Source: Longimicrobium terrae
GTDB taxonomy: Bacteria > Gemmatimonadota > Gemmatimonadetes > Longimicrobiales > Longimicrobiaceae
Direction of reading: 5' to 3'
Assembly: GCF_014202995.1 (NCBI RefSeq)
Contig: NZ_JACHIA010000001.1
Span: 496,001-560,000, forward strand
Length of the DNA stretch: 64,000 nucleotides
In this document: positions 1-7,544 of the stretch, in pieces
How the letters are laid out: each line of letters opens with the position of its first letter
Position numbering within the stretch: position 1 is the stretch's first letter
Notes under the pieces: generated by a model
Database searches by the model: none
Told to the model about the DNA's origin: nothing
What the model saw: only the letters and a program-made list of their open reading frames with translations
Program-made: the position numbers and the translations under genes

Positions 1-1
1 C

Positions 2-334
2 GACATCGAGGCGCCGCACGAATGGGTGGTGCCCGTCGCGGCGGACGCCGCGATTGGCGCGGTCGTGGAGGAGATGCTGCGCGTGGGCTACCTGGCGAGT
101 ATCGCGGGCGGCCGCGCGACGTGGATCGTGGAAGGCGCGCAGCCGCTGGCGGTGGTGGCGCAGCAGTGGGCGGCGCCCCGGTGGCTCGCCGACCCCGAGC
201 TACCTGTGTCGACGGTGCGGCGCCCGGACGGCCGTCCGGATCTCCAGATCCGCTACTGGTGCCAAGCCGATCCAGACCGCGTCTTTGACAGTCTGCGCAC
301 CGGCGCGCCGCTGCCGGACCGCTACGGCGGGTGA
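2..334 (+). CDS. Hypothetical protein, 5' end outside the window
   Basis: The reading frame is already open at the first complete codon of the window and runs 110 residues to a TGA, so the true start lies upstream. A GTG at position 26 could start a 102-residue protein, but the uninterrupted frame before it favours truncation. The visible part begins DIEAPHEW and has no transmembrane segment, cysteine motif or repeat that I recognise. It contains W and H residues and an ARTVRRPDG-like basic turn near the C-terminus. No function can be assigned. Third-position GC is high, as in a genuine gene of this genome. Confidence 0.55.
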   Translation, partial: DIEAPHEWVVPVAADAAIGAVVEEMLRVGYLASIAGGRATWIVEGAQPLAVVAQQWAAPRWLADPELPVSTVRRPDGRPDLQIRYWCQADPDRVFDSLRTGAPLPDRYGG

Positions 335-580
335 TGGCGGCAGTCGTTGCGCTGAGGCCTGCGGGAGAGCCGGATGCTGGAGTACGCGATCGCCCTCGAA
401 CGCCCTGAACCGGTCCGAAAACGTCACCAGTTGTACGTTCCAACTAATTAGAACAGGAAGGCTGGAGGCGAAGCTCGAGGGTAAGCACAGCGGATGAGAA
501 ATTCTGTCGGTCAGGCCGTCTACAGGGGATAGTTTGCTGCCGGATCCCTCCCGAGCTACCCTTGATACGGAAAAAGACCC

Positions 581-1057
581 ATGGAATTCGTCACAATTTC
601 TGGAGTTGTAAGCCATTGCCGAGTTATCTCGCACACTTCCGGCAACATCCATGGCCGGCACGGAGGAAGGGTTCAAACAACTCACAACACGATGTTTCGC
701 ATCGCCGGGAAGCCTGTCGTGATGAGTGGTACCATCAGCGTCGACGACGGAGATGATGTCACGGCGGCTGGCCGACCCGGCAGAGAAGGCTTGACGGTTT
801 TCGCTCTACGTGACAACGCTTCTGGATTTACAACTACGATCCAGGCCGACAGCCTGTACGCGATCGTCGGATTACTGATCCTGTGCGTGGGACTGGTCTG
901 CGGTTCTGTAGTCATAGGGGAATCTTCAGGTTTCTCGCTGGGGGGAGTCATATCTCTACTGCTGCCCTGGGTCGCAGGAGGCTTGCTCATCAGGAAGTTC
1001 ATCCACGAACGCAACCGAATCCACGCTGCACTTGCGACACTCGACCAAGCGCAGTGA
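581..1057 (+). CDS. Small membrane protein with soluble N-terminal domain
   Basis: The product is 158 residues. The first 80 residues are soluble and beta-rich (GVVSHCRV, VMSGTISVDDGDDVTAAG), with a spacing of short strands and an ISVDDGDxV turn that suggests an OB- or SH3-like barrel. Two hydrophobic helices follow at about 92-110 and 117-136, and a basic tail ends the protein. The family is not one I can name. The gene and its flanks (about 400-1250) are clearly less GC-rich than the rest of the window and use more A/T-ending codons, which hints at a different origin. The ATG at 581 is taken because the frame upstream carries no better start. A regulatory or immunity role would be speculation. 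Confidence 0.6.
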   Translation: MEFVTISGVVSHCRVISHTSGNIHGRHGGRVQTTHNTMFRIAGKPVVMSGTISVDDGDDVTAAGRPGREGLTVFALRDNASGFTTTIQADSLYAIVGLLILCVGLVCGSVVIGESSGFSLGGVISLLLPWVAGGLLIRKFIHERNRIHAALATLDQAQ

Positions 1058-1256
1058 GGCGTCTTGGAAATCCCTTGGCGGGATGCGAAAAACAGGTGCC
1101 GCGCGCCTTTGTTCTGAAAGCACGTGCTCGGGGATCACATAGCTGAGCAGGAGTTGGCCAACGGCAGCGCGGGACCGTGCTCCCACGCTTTCGCCATTTG
1201 CGTCTGGCTGAGAGTCGAAACGTAGCGCTTCTCAATCCCAACGTCCCAGACACCTG

Positions 1257-1820
1257 ATGGCGATCTCCAGAACCCGGGGCTGCGTCTACGCGCTGCTGGG
1301 AACCATGCTGCTCCTGATGGGATCATGCTGGCTCCTGCTCGACGAGATGATGACGGAACGGATCCACACGTACAAACCCGTGGAAGCGGTCGCGCGCGGC
1401 GATCAGGAGGAGCTCGGCTCCCGGTGCTCCAATTTCGAACTGCCGGAAGCGACCGTCTGCATGGAGTGGTTCACGTACGACAACGACGTCATCAACCACC
1501 CTCCCTACAAGCTCACCATCCGGGTCAGCCCCAGGACGACGGATCTCAGGCGCGTGACGGTGGAGGATGTCTCGCTGTCCTCCAGCCGTGGCCGACGCTA
1601 CGCATTCGCGGATTCCATCCGCTTTCCCGTAGCAGTCGGGCTGGACACCATGCGTTCATGGCTGAAGCTGGAGCCGGCCCTGGCCTTTGACCACCGTGGG
1701 GGCGAGACGATCCGGACGCAGACGCGGCTGCGGCTGAGCCTGCCGTCCGGCGACCGGGTGGTCGTGCTCCGCACCCGCTGGGTGCCGACCGTCGTGGAAC
1801 GCTTCAGTCCCATCGTCTGA
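1257..1820 (+). CDS. Membrane-anchored hypothetical protein
   Basis: The product is 187 residues. A hydrophobic segment at about 10-28 (YALLGTMLLLMGSCWLLL) acts as signal anchor, or as a lipoprotein-like leader around the Cys in MGSCW. The remainder is predicted extracytoplasmic and beta-rich, with two cysteines (RCSNF and VCMEW, about 12 residues apart) that could form a disulphide. No known domain is evident. The neighbours, an envelope-type protein on each side, fit an envelope location, but the function is unknown. Confidence 0.6.
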   Translation: MAISRTRGCVYALLGTMLLLMGSCWLLLDEMMTERIHTYKPVEAVARGDQEELGSRCSNFELPEATVCMEWFTYDNDVINHPPYKLTIRVSPRTTDLRRVTVEDVSLSSSRGRRYAFADSIRFPVAVGLDTMRSWLKLEPALAFDHRGGETIRTQTRLRLSLPSGDRVVVLRTRWVPTVVERFSPIV

Positions 1821-1976
1821 TCCGCGGATCGGCGGAGCCGGGTAGCGTTGTCATATCCACGGCCCGCCTGTACCCTTATGCCTGGCCGCACACCCGCCGG
1901 GCGGTCGCGGCGGCCGTCGTGCCCCGGACCGCCCGCTCGTACTCATCGCATTCACGAAACGCCCCTCCTCCATCAA

Positions 1977-2534
1977 ATGCGCATCAGAACCGTACTTTTC
2001 GCCCTTCTCCTGAGCTGCACCGCGGCCGCCGCGAACGCCCAGGGCACCGCCCAGCTCGTGGAGCACACCGCGCTGGGGGGCAAGGTGGCCCTCATGGCGC
2101 CGGCCGACTTCTCGCGCATGTCGCCGGAGATGCTGCGCGCCAAGTACCCCACGCAGCGCCCGCCCACGGAAGTGCTGTCCAACGAACGCGGCACCGTCAG
2201 CATCGCGTTCAACCACACGCAGCAGGCCATGGCGCCCGCGCAGATCCGCGAGGCCCACGCCGCGCTGGAGGGGCAGCTGAAGAGCACGTTCCCCACGGCG
2301 CGCTGGAACCGCAGCGAGGTGGTGCGCCGCGGCACTCAGGACGTCGCCGTGCTGGATTTCTGGTCGCCCACGGCGGACGGTGAGGTGCGCAACATCATGG
2401 TCGTGTCGTCGGTGGATGGCCGGGCGATGATCGTGAGCTTCAACGTCACGCGTGAGCTGGAAGGCGAGTGGGGCGCGGTCGGCGAGCGGATCATGAACTC
2501 CATCCGCGTGGCCGGCGTCGTGAATCCCATCTAG
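1977..2534 (+). CDS. Secreted hypothetical protein
   Basis: The 185-residue product starts with a clear Sec signal peptide (MRIRTVLFALLLSC then AAANAQ, cleavage near residue 21). The start at 1977 is chosen because it places the signal peptide at the N-terminus; the frame is open further upstream but that part does not look coding. The mature part has alternating short strands and helices, including SMIV-type strands such as NIMVVSSVDGRAMIVSFNV and a C-terminal helix ending RIMNSIRV. This resembles the PsbP/Mog1-like fold of small secreted proteins that bind lipoproteins or cell-surface partners, but the match is by shape only. No catalytic residues stand out. Confidence 0.65.
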   Translation: MRIRTVLFALLLSCTAAAANAQGTAQLVEHTALGGKVALMAPADFSRMSPEMLRAKYPTQRPPTEVLSNERGTVSIAFNHTQQAMAPAQIREAHAALEGQLKSTFPTARWNRSEVVRRGTQDVAVLDFWSPTADGEVRNIMVVSSVDGRAMIVSFNVTRELEGEWGAVGERIMNSIRVAGVVNPI

Positions 2535-2675
2535 GCCGGTGCCACGGGAGACATCCACGGCCAGGGCAGATCCCCCGCTGGCGTTCGCCCCGGCCGGATG
2601 ACCCTCGGGCGCGGCACCCCGCCGCGCGTGACGATCATCCCCCGCCTCCCCCACCCTCCATTCCGCGGTACCCCC

Positions 2676-3128
2676 ATGAAGCACCTGTATGAACCGGCGA
2701 CGGCGGCCGAGATCAGGGCACGGCTGCTGAACCTGCGGCCGGACAGCGCGCGGCAGTGGGGCACCATGAGCCCGGGGCAGGCGGTGGCGCACTGTGCCGC
2801 GGGCGTGCAGATGGCGCTGGGCGACACGCTGCCCCGGCGCGTGCTGATCGGGCGGCTGCTGGGGTGGATCATCAAGCCGCTGGCGCTGGGCAACGAGGCG
2901 CTCATGCGCCGCAACTCGCCCACCGTGCCGGAGATGCTGGTTCCCGGCGAGCGCGACCTGGACGCCGAGCGCCGGCGCCTGGCCGGGCTCATCGACCGAT
3001 TTACGGAGAACGGGCCCAGCGGCTGCACCACGCATCCCCACCCGTTCTTTGGCCGGCTCACGCCGCGCGAGTGGGCCGTGCTGATGTACAAGCACCTGGA
3101 CCACCACCTGCGGCAGTTCGGGGCGTAG
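2676..3128 (+). CDS. DUF1569 family protein (DinB-like)
   Basis: The 150-residue protein carries the landmarks of DUF1569: an N-terminal MSPGQAVAHCAAGVQMALG segment and a C-terminal KHLDHHLRQFG helix, both with metal-binding-type histidines. The DinB/YfiT superfamily is a four-helix bundle that holds a divalent metal in a three-histidine site, and many members are thiol-dependent transferases. The substrate here is unknown. The ATG at 2676 is selected because the family begins close to this point. It stands alone between a secreted protein and a pair of duplicated membrane genes. A DinB protein proper is found at 38.2 kb. Confidence 0.8.
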   Translation: MKHLYEPATAAEIRARLLNLRPDSARQWGTMSPGQAVAHCAAGVQMALGDTLPRRVLIGRLLGWIIKPLALGNEALMRRNSPTVPEMLVPGERDLDAERRRLAGLIDRFTENGPSGCTTHPHPFFGRLTPREWAVLMYKHLDHHLRQFGA

Positions 3129-3432
3129 GCGCACCGCATCCAGCAGCGGCGGGCGGATCATGATCGAGCCGCCTCGCGAACAGAACCGTGGTTGCGCGGG
3201 CGGACGGTCGCGCGCGCCCGAGTCGATCCACCACCAGCCCGGCGCGGCGAGGATGTTCTCGCCCGCCGGGCTCCGGCGTTGTGGCCTGCTGTGCACCGCG
3301 CCGCGAAACCCGGGCGCGGCACGGCGCGTACCTGCGCGCATCAGTCAGCCGTGACGATGGCAGCCAGCGGCGGCGACCGCGCGCCCTGGCCCACCGGACG
3401 GCGCACCTCCATCCCTGGACCCAACCTCGTCC
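3129..3432. other. Intergenic region, left arm of a tandem duplication
   Basis: No gene is seen here. From about 3255 onward the sequence is clearly similar to 3789-3966, which lies upstream of the next gene. The shared landmarks are the run ctcgcccgccgggctccgg, the later tcagccgtg box and the gacggcgcac box just before the start codon. The two intergenic copies therefore duplicated together with the downstream gene, carrying any promoter with them. Confidence 0.7.
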
Positions 3433-3771
3433 ATGCTCGAACGCGACGAATCTCTGTTTCTGACATTCGCGGTTGTCTGGCTCTCGCTGGGCATCGGCGG
3501 CACGCTCTACATCCGCTCACTGCCCACCGCGGCCGAAAAACGCCGCGCTCACCGGGTCCTGGCGGTGATCGCGGGAGTGGCGTTCGGCGCCTTCGCGACC
3601 TGGCTCTTTCCCCCCTCGGCCGTCTTCATGCTGCCGGCGATCGTGCTGATCACAATGCTCAATCTGCGCAACACCCGCTTCTGCGATCAGTGCGGCAAGA
3701 TGACCCAGGTACAGCCTTTTCAGCGGGTAGACTTCTGCCCACGCTGCGGAGCCCCGCTGCCGGCTTCCTGA
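3433..3771 (+). CDS. Small membrane zinc-ribbon protein, copy 1
   Basis: The product is 112 residues with two hydrophobic helices (about 10-27 and 42-64) joined by a short basic loop, and a C-terminal tail with paired cysteines: FCDQCGKM and, about 20 residues later, FCPRCGAPLP. The two CxxC pairs form a classical zinc ribbon, predicted to lie in the cytoplasm. The downstream gene at 3967 encodes a close paralogue of the same length, so this is a recent tandem duplication. Zinc ribbons with two membrane helices are common in uncharacterised bacterial proteins, and no partner or enzyme activity is evident. Function unknown. Confidence 0.75.
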   Translation: MLERDESLFLTFAVVWLSLGIGGTLYIRSLPTAAEKRRAHRVLAVIAGVAFGAFATWLFPPSAVFMLPAIVLITMLNLRNTRFCDQCGKMTQVQPFQRVDFCPRCGAPLPAS

Positions 3772-3966
3772 ACGGGTGGATGACAAAGGTTCTCGCCCGC
3801 CGGGCTCCGGCGCTGCGGCCTGTCGTGCACCGCACGGCGAACCCGGGCGCGGGGCGATCCGCAATCGCGCCAGGCAGTCAGCCGTGGTGATGACAGCCGG
3901 GCGGCGCCGGCGACCCCGCTCCTGGCCCGCCGGACGGCGCACATCCATCTCTGACCCGTCTCGTCC

Positions 3967-4311
3967 ATGAGCGACGAATCTCAGTTTCTGACCTTCGCCG
4001 TTGTCTGGCTCGCGCTGGGCATCGGCAGCACGCTGTACGTCCGCTCGCGGCCCACCACGCCCGAAAAGCGCCGCGCGCACCGCATCATGGCGGTGGGCGC
4101 CGGAGTGGCGTTCGGCGCTCTCACGACATGGTTGTTCCCCTCCTCGGCCAGCTTAATGCTGCCGGTGGTTGTGGTGATCACCGTGCTCAACCTGCGCAAC
4201 ACGCGCTTCTGCGACCACTGCGGAAAGATGGTGCACATGCGGCCCTTTGAGCGGATGGACTTCTGTACGCGCTGCGGCGCCCCGCTACCTGCCCCCTGGG
4301 CGGATGGATGA
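3967..4311 (+). CDS. Small membrane zinc-ribbon protein, copy 2
   Basis: The 114-residue paralogue of the protein encoded at 3433 keeps the same order: two membrane helices, a basic EKRRAHR loop, then FCDHCGKM and FCTRCGAPLP. Conservation is highest in the second helix to first cysteine pair (VLNLRNTRFCD) and in the loop, which suggests these are the functional parts. The start codon follows a region that is itself a copy of the sequence before copy 1. The stop codon overlaps the predicted start of the next small gene. Differences between copies are scattered substitutions without frameshifts, so both copies look maintained. Confidence 0.75.
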   Translation: MSDESQFLTFAVVWLALGIGSTLYVRSRPTTPEKRRAHRIMAVGAGVAFGALTTWLFPSSASLMLPVVVVITVLNLRNTRFCDHCGKMVHMRPFERMDFCTRCGAPLPAPWADG

Positions 4312-4531
4312 CGAAATGAGGACCAACCAGAGCGCAAGTCCGTCAGGCGCGGGCCGGAGCAGCCGGCCGGAGGACATCGCCGTGAACATGGACCATGCTC
4401 CCGAAGGCACCCAAGCTGCCGCGATCGCGGGGATTCAGCGTGGATTGCGGGGGATGTACGAAGGAACCGGACAAGATGCAGAGGAAGCCTTTGCTTCCCT
4501 GGAACGTGAGCTCGGGATCGTGGACGGGTGA
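4304..4531 (+). CDS. Small antitoxin-like protein, orphan
   Basis: The frame from 4304 encodes 75 residues and overlaps the end of the preceding gene. The N-terminal 30 residues are polar and probably disordered. The C-terminal part, with AIAGIQRGLRGMYEGTG followed by AEEAFASLERELGI, has the pattern of type II antitoxin tails, in which an xAIxxGLxDxxxG helix is followed by a helix ending in a KYGI-like motif that wraps the toxin. No RelE/ParE-type toxin lies beside it on either strand. The true start could be the ATG at 4316 or 4388. I regard the gene as likely but its role as uncertain. A terminator-like hairpin follows directly. Confidence 0.45.
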   Translation: MDDEMRTNQSASPSGAGRSSRPEDIAVNMDHAPEGTQAAAIAGIQRGLRGMYEGTGQDAEEAFASLERELGIVDG

Positions 4532-4535
4532 ACCC

Positions 4536-4582
4536 GCGGCGCCCTTTGCCTCGTACATGAGCGCAAAGGCGCCGCAACGTTT
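4536..4582 (+). terminator. Terminator-like hairpin
   Basis: Arms gcggcgccctttgc (4536-4549) and gcaaaggcgccgc (4563-4575) pair with one bulged base around a 13-base loop, and are followed by aacgtttatctt. The T-run is weak. It sits five bases after the stop of the small gene ending at 4531. Confidence 0.5.
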
Positions 4583-4639
4583 ATCTTGACTGCACGGCGG
4601 CGTTCCCGTTTCCGTAAATCCCGTCAGCGTGAGGACACC

Positions 4640-5329
4640 ATGGCAGGCCAGCGCACCTACAACGACGACGAAGTCCGTGAGATTTTTGCCTCCGCCGCGC
4701 AGAGGGAACTGGCCGAGCCCCGGCCGGGCGCGTCGCAGGGGCTGAGCTTGGTGGAGCTGCAGGACATCGGGCGCGAGGCGGGGCTGGACGTGGCGGAGGT
4801 CACTCGCGCCGCGGCCGCCCTGGACGCACACACCGCGCAGCTTCCGGTGCGCACCACGCTGGGCGCGCCTATCGAGGTGACGCGCGTGGTTCCGCTGCCG
4901 CGTGCGCCCACCACGAGCGAGTGGGAGCAGCTGGTGGGCGAGCTGCGCGCCACCTTCCGCGCGCGCGGACGCGTGATTTCTCAGGGCGGGCTGCTGGAAT
5001 GGGTGAACGGAAACCTGCACGCCTGCGTGGAGCCGGGCGAAGGCGGCTACCGGCTGCGGCTGGGCACGGTAAAGGGGAACGCGCTCGCCGTGAACGCGCT
5101 CGGCGGCGTGGGGATGCTGGCCGGCCTGGCCGCCGTGGCCGCGGCGATGATGTCCGGCGCGCCGCAGGACCTGATCGTGCCGGGAATGCTTACCGCCACG
5201 GCACTGGGCACCGTGGGCGCCAACCGCATCCGCCTGCCGCGCTGGGCCAGCGAACGGAGCCGGCAGATGGACTACATCGCCGCGCGGATGGGCGCGATCA
5301 TGGCCGGAGATCCGCGCCCGGCGGACTGA
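4640..5329 (+). CDS. Membrane protein with N-terminal helical domain
   Basis: The 229-residue product begins with a YNDDEVREIFASAA segment, part of a short helical module (about 5-60) seen at the N-terminus of many uncharacterised bacterial membrane proteins. A beta-rich middle part of about 100 residues follows. Two hydrophobic helices at about 155-172 and 178-195 are joined by an AAMMSGAPQDL loop. A GTGAGG ribosome site precedes the ATG at 4640. The middle part resembles the cytoplasmic domains of sensor-type membrane proteins only in general shape. The function is unknown. Confidence 0.65.
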   Translation: MAGQRTYNDDEVREIFASAAQRELAEPRPGASQGLSLVELQDIGREAGLDVAEVTRAAAALDAHTAQLPVRTTLGAPIEVTRVVPLPRAPTTSEWEQLVGELRATFRARGRVISQGGLLEWVNGNLHACVEPGEGGYRLRLGTVKGNALAVNALGGVGMLAGLAAVAAAMMSGAPQDLIVPGMLTATALGTVGANRIRLPRWASERSRQMDYIAARMGAIMAGDPRPAD

Positions 5330-5635
5330 TCCCGCAGGGTCCAGCCGGCGGATGGATGGCCGCCGACCGCACGCCGGCGGATCGATCGCCGCCGGGCCAG
5401 GATCCGGACCGATACCTCACCATCCCGCGGCGGATCGCGATCGCGTCGTCGATGGCGGCCGCCGCGGCTCATGGGCCCCGGCGCGCGGGAGGGACGGAAG
5501 CCGGCCCGCGCGCGCCGGCCATCCTCCGGGCCGATGATCCAATGCCGCGGGGTGGCACCGTGGAATCACGATCGCCGCTCTTCCCGCCACCGCCCGCGCG
5601 TACGCCGGGCCGCATGACCGCCGCAGCTCCCCCTC
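5330..5635. other. Intergenic region, nothing recognised
   Basis: The 306 bases are very GC-rich, with gccggcgg and gccgccg runs. No convincing coding frame, repeat or strong hairpin with a T-run is seen. Any promoter for the LuxR-type gene at 5636 must lie here. Confidence 0.5.
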
Positions 5636-6118
5636 GTGAAAAAGATCATCCTCTTCTACGGCCTTCTGGGCGGCGTGCTGATCGCCGGACTGAAGTTCAT
5701 CGAGTACCGCTTCCTGGTCGTGGAGCACTCGGTGGAGATCTACGGCGGATTGATCGCGGCCCTGTTTTCCGTCCTGGGCATCTGGCTGGGCCTGAAGCTC
5801 ACCCGCACGCGCGTGGTCGTGCGCGAGGTGCCGGTGGAGGTGCCCGTGCGGGTGGAGGTGCCGGTGGAGGTGCCCGCGCGCCCGCAGGAGCCGTTCGTGG
5901 CGGATCCGGAGCGGGCGCGGCGGTTCGGCATTACGCCGCGCGAGCTGGAGATCCTGGAGGCCATCGCCGCCGGCCTCAGCAACCGCGAGATCGCCGCCAA
6001 GCTGTTCGTGAGCGAAAACACGGTCAAGACGCACTCCAGCCGCCTGTTCGAGAAGCTGAACGCCCGCCGCCGCACGCAGGCCGTGCAGCTGGCCAAGGAA
6101 GCCGGCCTCATCGCCTGA
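5636..6118 (+). CDS. Membrane-anchored LuxR-type HTH regulator
   Basis: The 160-residue protein has two membrane helices (about 4-20 and 38-54), a Val/Pro/Glu repeat linker (PVEVPVRVEVPVEVP, about 66-80) and a C-terminal LuxR/GerE HTH (about 98-160). The HTH keeps the family signature: TPRELEILEAIAAGLSNREI, AKLFVSENTVKTH and LFEKLNARRRTQAV. It lacks a receiver domain, so DNA binding is probably governed through the membrane part. The start is GTG at 5636. The next gene (DUF4199) begins 123 bases downstream after a perfect inverted repeat. Membrane-bound LuxR proteins paired with DUF4199 proteins recur in Bacteroidota and Gemmatimonadota; I infer it regulates that neighbour or itself. Confidence 0.85.
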   Translation: MKKIILFYGLLGGVLIAGLKFIEYRFLVVEHSVEIYGGLIAALFSVLGIWLGLKLTRTRVVVREVPVEVPVRVEVPVEVPARPQEPFVADPERARRFGITPRELEILEAIAAGLSNREIAAKLFVSENTVKTHSSRLFEKLNARRRTQAVQLAKEAGLIA

Positions 6119-6165
6119 ACGGGTGATTCATCCAGCCAGAACGCCACAATCACCCGTTCGGGTGA
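6117..6165. promoter_or_regulatory. Inverted repeat, candidate operator
   Basis: gaacgggtgatt (6117-6128) and aatcacccgttc (6148-6159) are a perfect 12-base inverted repeat separated by 19 bases. The right arm also pairs with gggtga at 6160-6165, giving three half-sites of gggtga/tcaccc. It lies between the HTH gene and the DUF4199 gene, so it could be an operator for the HTH protein or an attenuator. There is no T-run after it. Confidence 0.5.
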
Positions 6166-6241
6166 CGCGGATTTCCGCCGCCGCGGCTAGTGTCGGGGCG
6201 TCAACGGACACTCATCATCCGCAACGCGGGAAATCTGATCG

Positions 6242-6787
6242 ATGAAGAAGATCGTCTGGACCTTCGGGCTGATCTCGGGCGCCATTCTGTCGGCGCTCAT
6301 GGTGATCAACATGACGTACCTGGGCGTCAGCTACGACATGGGGCTGGTCGTCGGATACACGACGATGGTCCTCGCGTTTCTGCTGGTGTTCTTTGGCGTG
6401 CGCTCGTACCGCGACAACGTGGGCGGCGGCCGGGTGAGCTTCGGGCGGGCGATGGCGGTGGGATCGCTGATCGCGCTGATCTCGTCCGCGTGCTACGTGG
6501 CCACGTGGGAGGCCATGTACTTCAAGTTCGCGCCCGAGCACGGCCAGAAGATCGAGGCGTACATGATGGAGTCCGCGCGCAGCAGCGAGGGCACGCCCCA
6601 GGAGGTGCAGAAGGAAGTCGCCAAGATGGAGGCGTTCATCCGCATGTACCAGAACCCGCTGGCCAACGCGGCGATGACGTTCATGGAGCCGCTGCCCGTG
6701 GCGCTCGTCTTTACCCTGGTGTCCGCGGGAATCCTGAGCCGCCGGCGCCGGTCGCCGGAAACCGGTCTGGTCGTCGCCCCCGGCTGA
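6242..6787 (+). CDS. DUF4199 family membrane protein
   Basis: The 181-residue protein has four membrane helices (about 4-24, 36-56, 73-95 and 140-163). Its architecture and the segments VSFGRAMAVGSLIALISS and YQNPLANAAMTFMEPL match DUF4199. The soluble loop between helices 3 and 4 is rich in charged residues and falls on one side of the membrane. DUF4199 has no established biochemical role; members are often encoded beside LuxR-type or two-component regulators, as here. The ATG at 6242 is the first good start after the inverted repeat. It is probably co-regulated with the HTH gene. Confidence 0.8.
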   Translation: MKKIVWTFGLISGAILSALMVINMTYLGVSYDMGLVVGYTTMVLAFLLVFFGVRSYRDNVGGGRVSFGRAMAVGSLIALISSACYVATWEAMYFKFAPEHGQKIEAYMMESARSSEGTPQEVQKEVAKMEAFIRMYQNPLANAAMTFMEPLPVALVFTLVSAGILSRRRRSPETGLVVAPG

Positions 6788-6961
6788 CGCGCCGCGGGTC
6801 CGTTCTCATCCCCGGAGCATGACGGACTCCGCGCGGGGATGAACACCGGGAACGCCGCGGGTTCGTGCTCGCGGCGCTTTCGCGCGCGCCCCCTGGCCGG
6901 GCTTTTGAGTCGGGACGGCCATTCAGCCGGTCCGCCATCCACGCCAGACAACGCGCGAGCC

Positions 6962-7276
6962 TTGGACACCTGGGATCCGCTGGATCAACCGCGGCGCGAA
7001 CGCCAGCGGAGCCTCATCGCGAAAATCGCTTTCGCGATCAATCTCGTGATCGGGCTCCCGCTGCTGGCGGGAACGGGGCTTCTGGTGTGGCTGTGGCGGT
7101 CGCCCGACGCGGCTCCGCACGGGCGGGGCTTTGCGCTCGGCGCGCTGTGGCTGGGGATGGGCGCACTGGCGTTTCTGCTGTCGGCGGGTGCCATCCGGCT
7201 GGGGTGGCGCGCGTGGTGGATTGTTCAGCTGCTGCCGCTTCTGTGGGCGGCCCCGTTCGTCGCCAGCTTCCTGTAG
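6962..7276 (+). CDS. Small three-helix membrane protein, paralogue 1
   Basis: The product is 104 residues if translation starts at the TTG at 6962. This start is chosen because the paralogue at 9266 also begins with TTG, preceded in both cases by the bases gagcc and followed shortly by a DQP tripeptide. An ATG at 6839 would add a non-conserved tail. The protein has three hydrophobic segments (about 20-40, 52-72 and 78-100). Conserved with the paralogue are NLxxGLxLLAGxGLL, PHGxxFALGA and GAIRxxWRAWW. The family is unknown to me. The two paralogues flank an EAL-domain gene. Confidence 0.6.
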   Translation: MDTWDPLDQPRRERQRSLIAKIAFAINLVIGLPLLAGTGLLVWLWRSPDAAPHGRGFALGALWLGMGALAFLLSAGAIRLGWRAWWIVQLLPLLWAAPFVASFL

Positions 7277-7544
7277 CGGCCACCGTCGCGCCGCGCCGGA
7301 CGAAGGATCGCGCCGCCCCCGCGCGGCATCCGCCAGCGGCCGCGCCTGCACCACTGCGCCTGCCACGCGGAAGCCGGGCGCACTCCATCCCCCGCCGTCC
7401 TCTTCCATTTCCCGCCACCGTGCCCCTATGCGGATGACCAGACAGGTATGCAGCGGGTTTGTCTGAGAACCGCACGGCTCGGAGCCTGCGTTGTGAGGCG
7501 CGCAAAAGCCACAGCGTGTGCAGCCAGCAGCGGGATTTTCCGGA

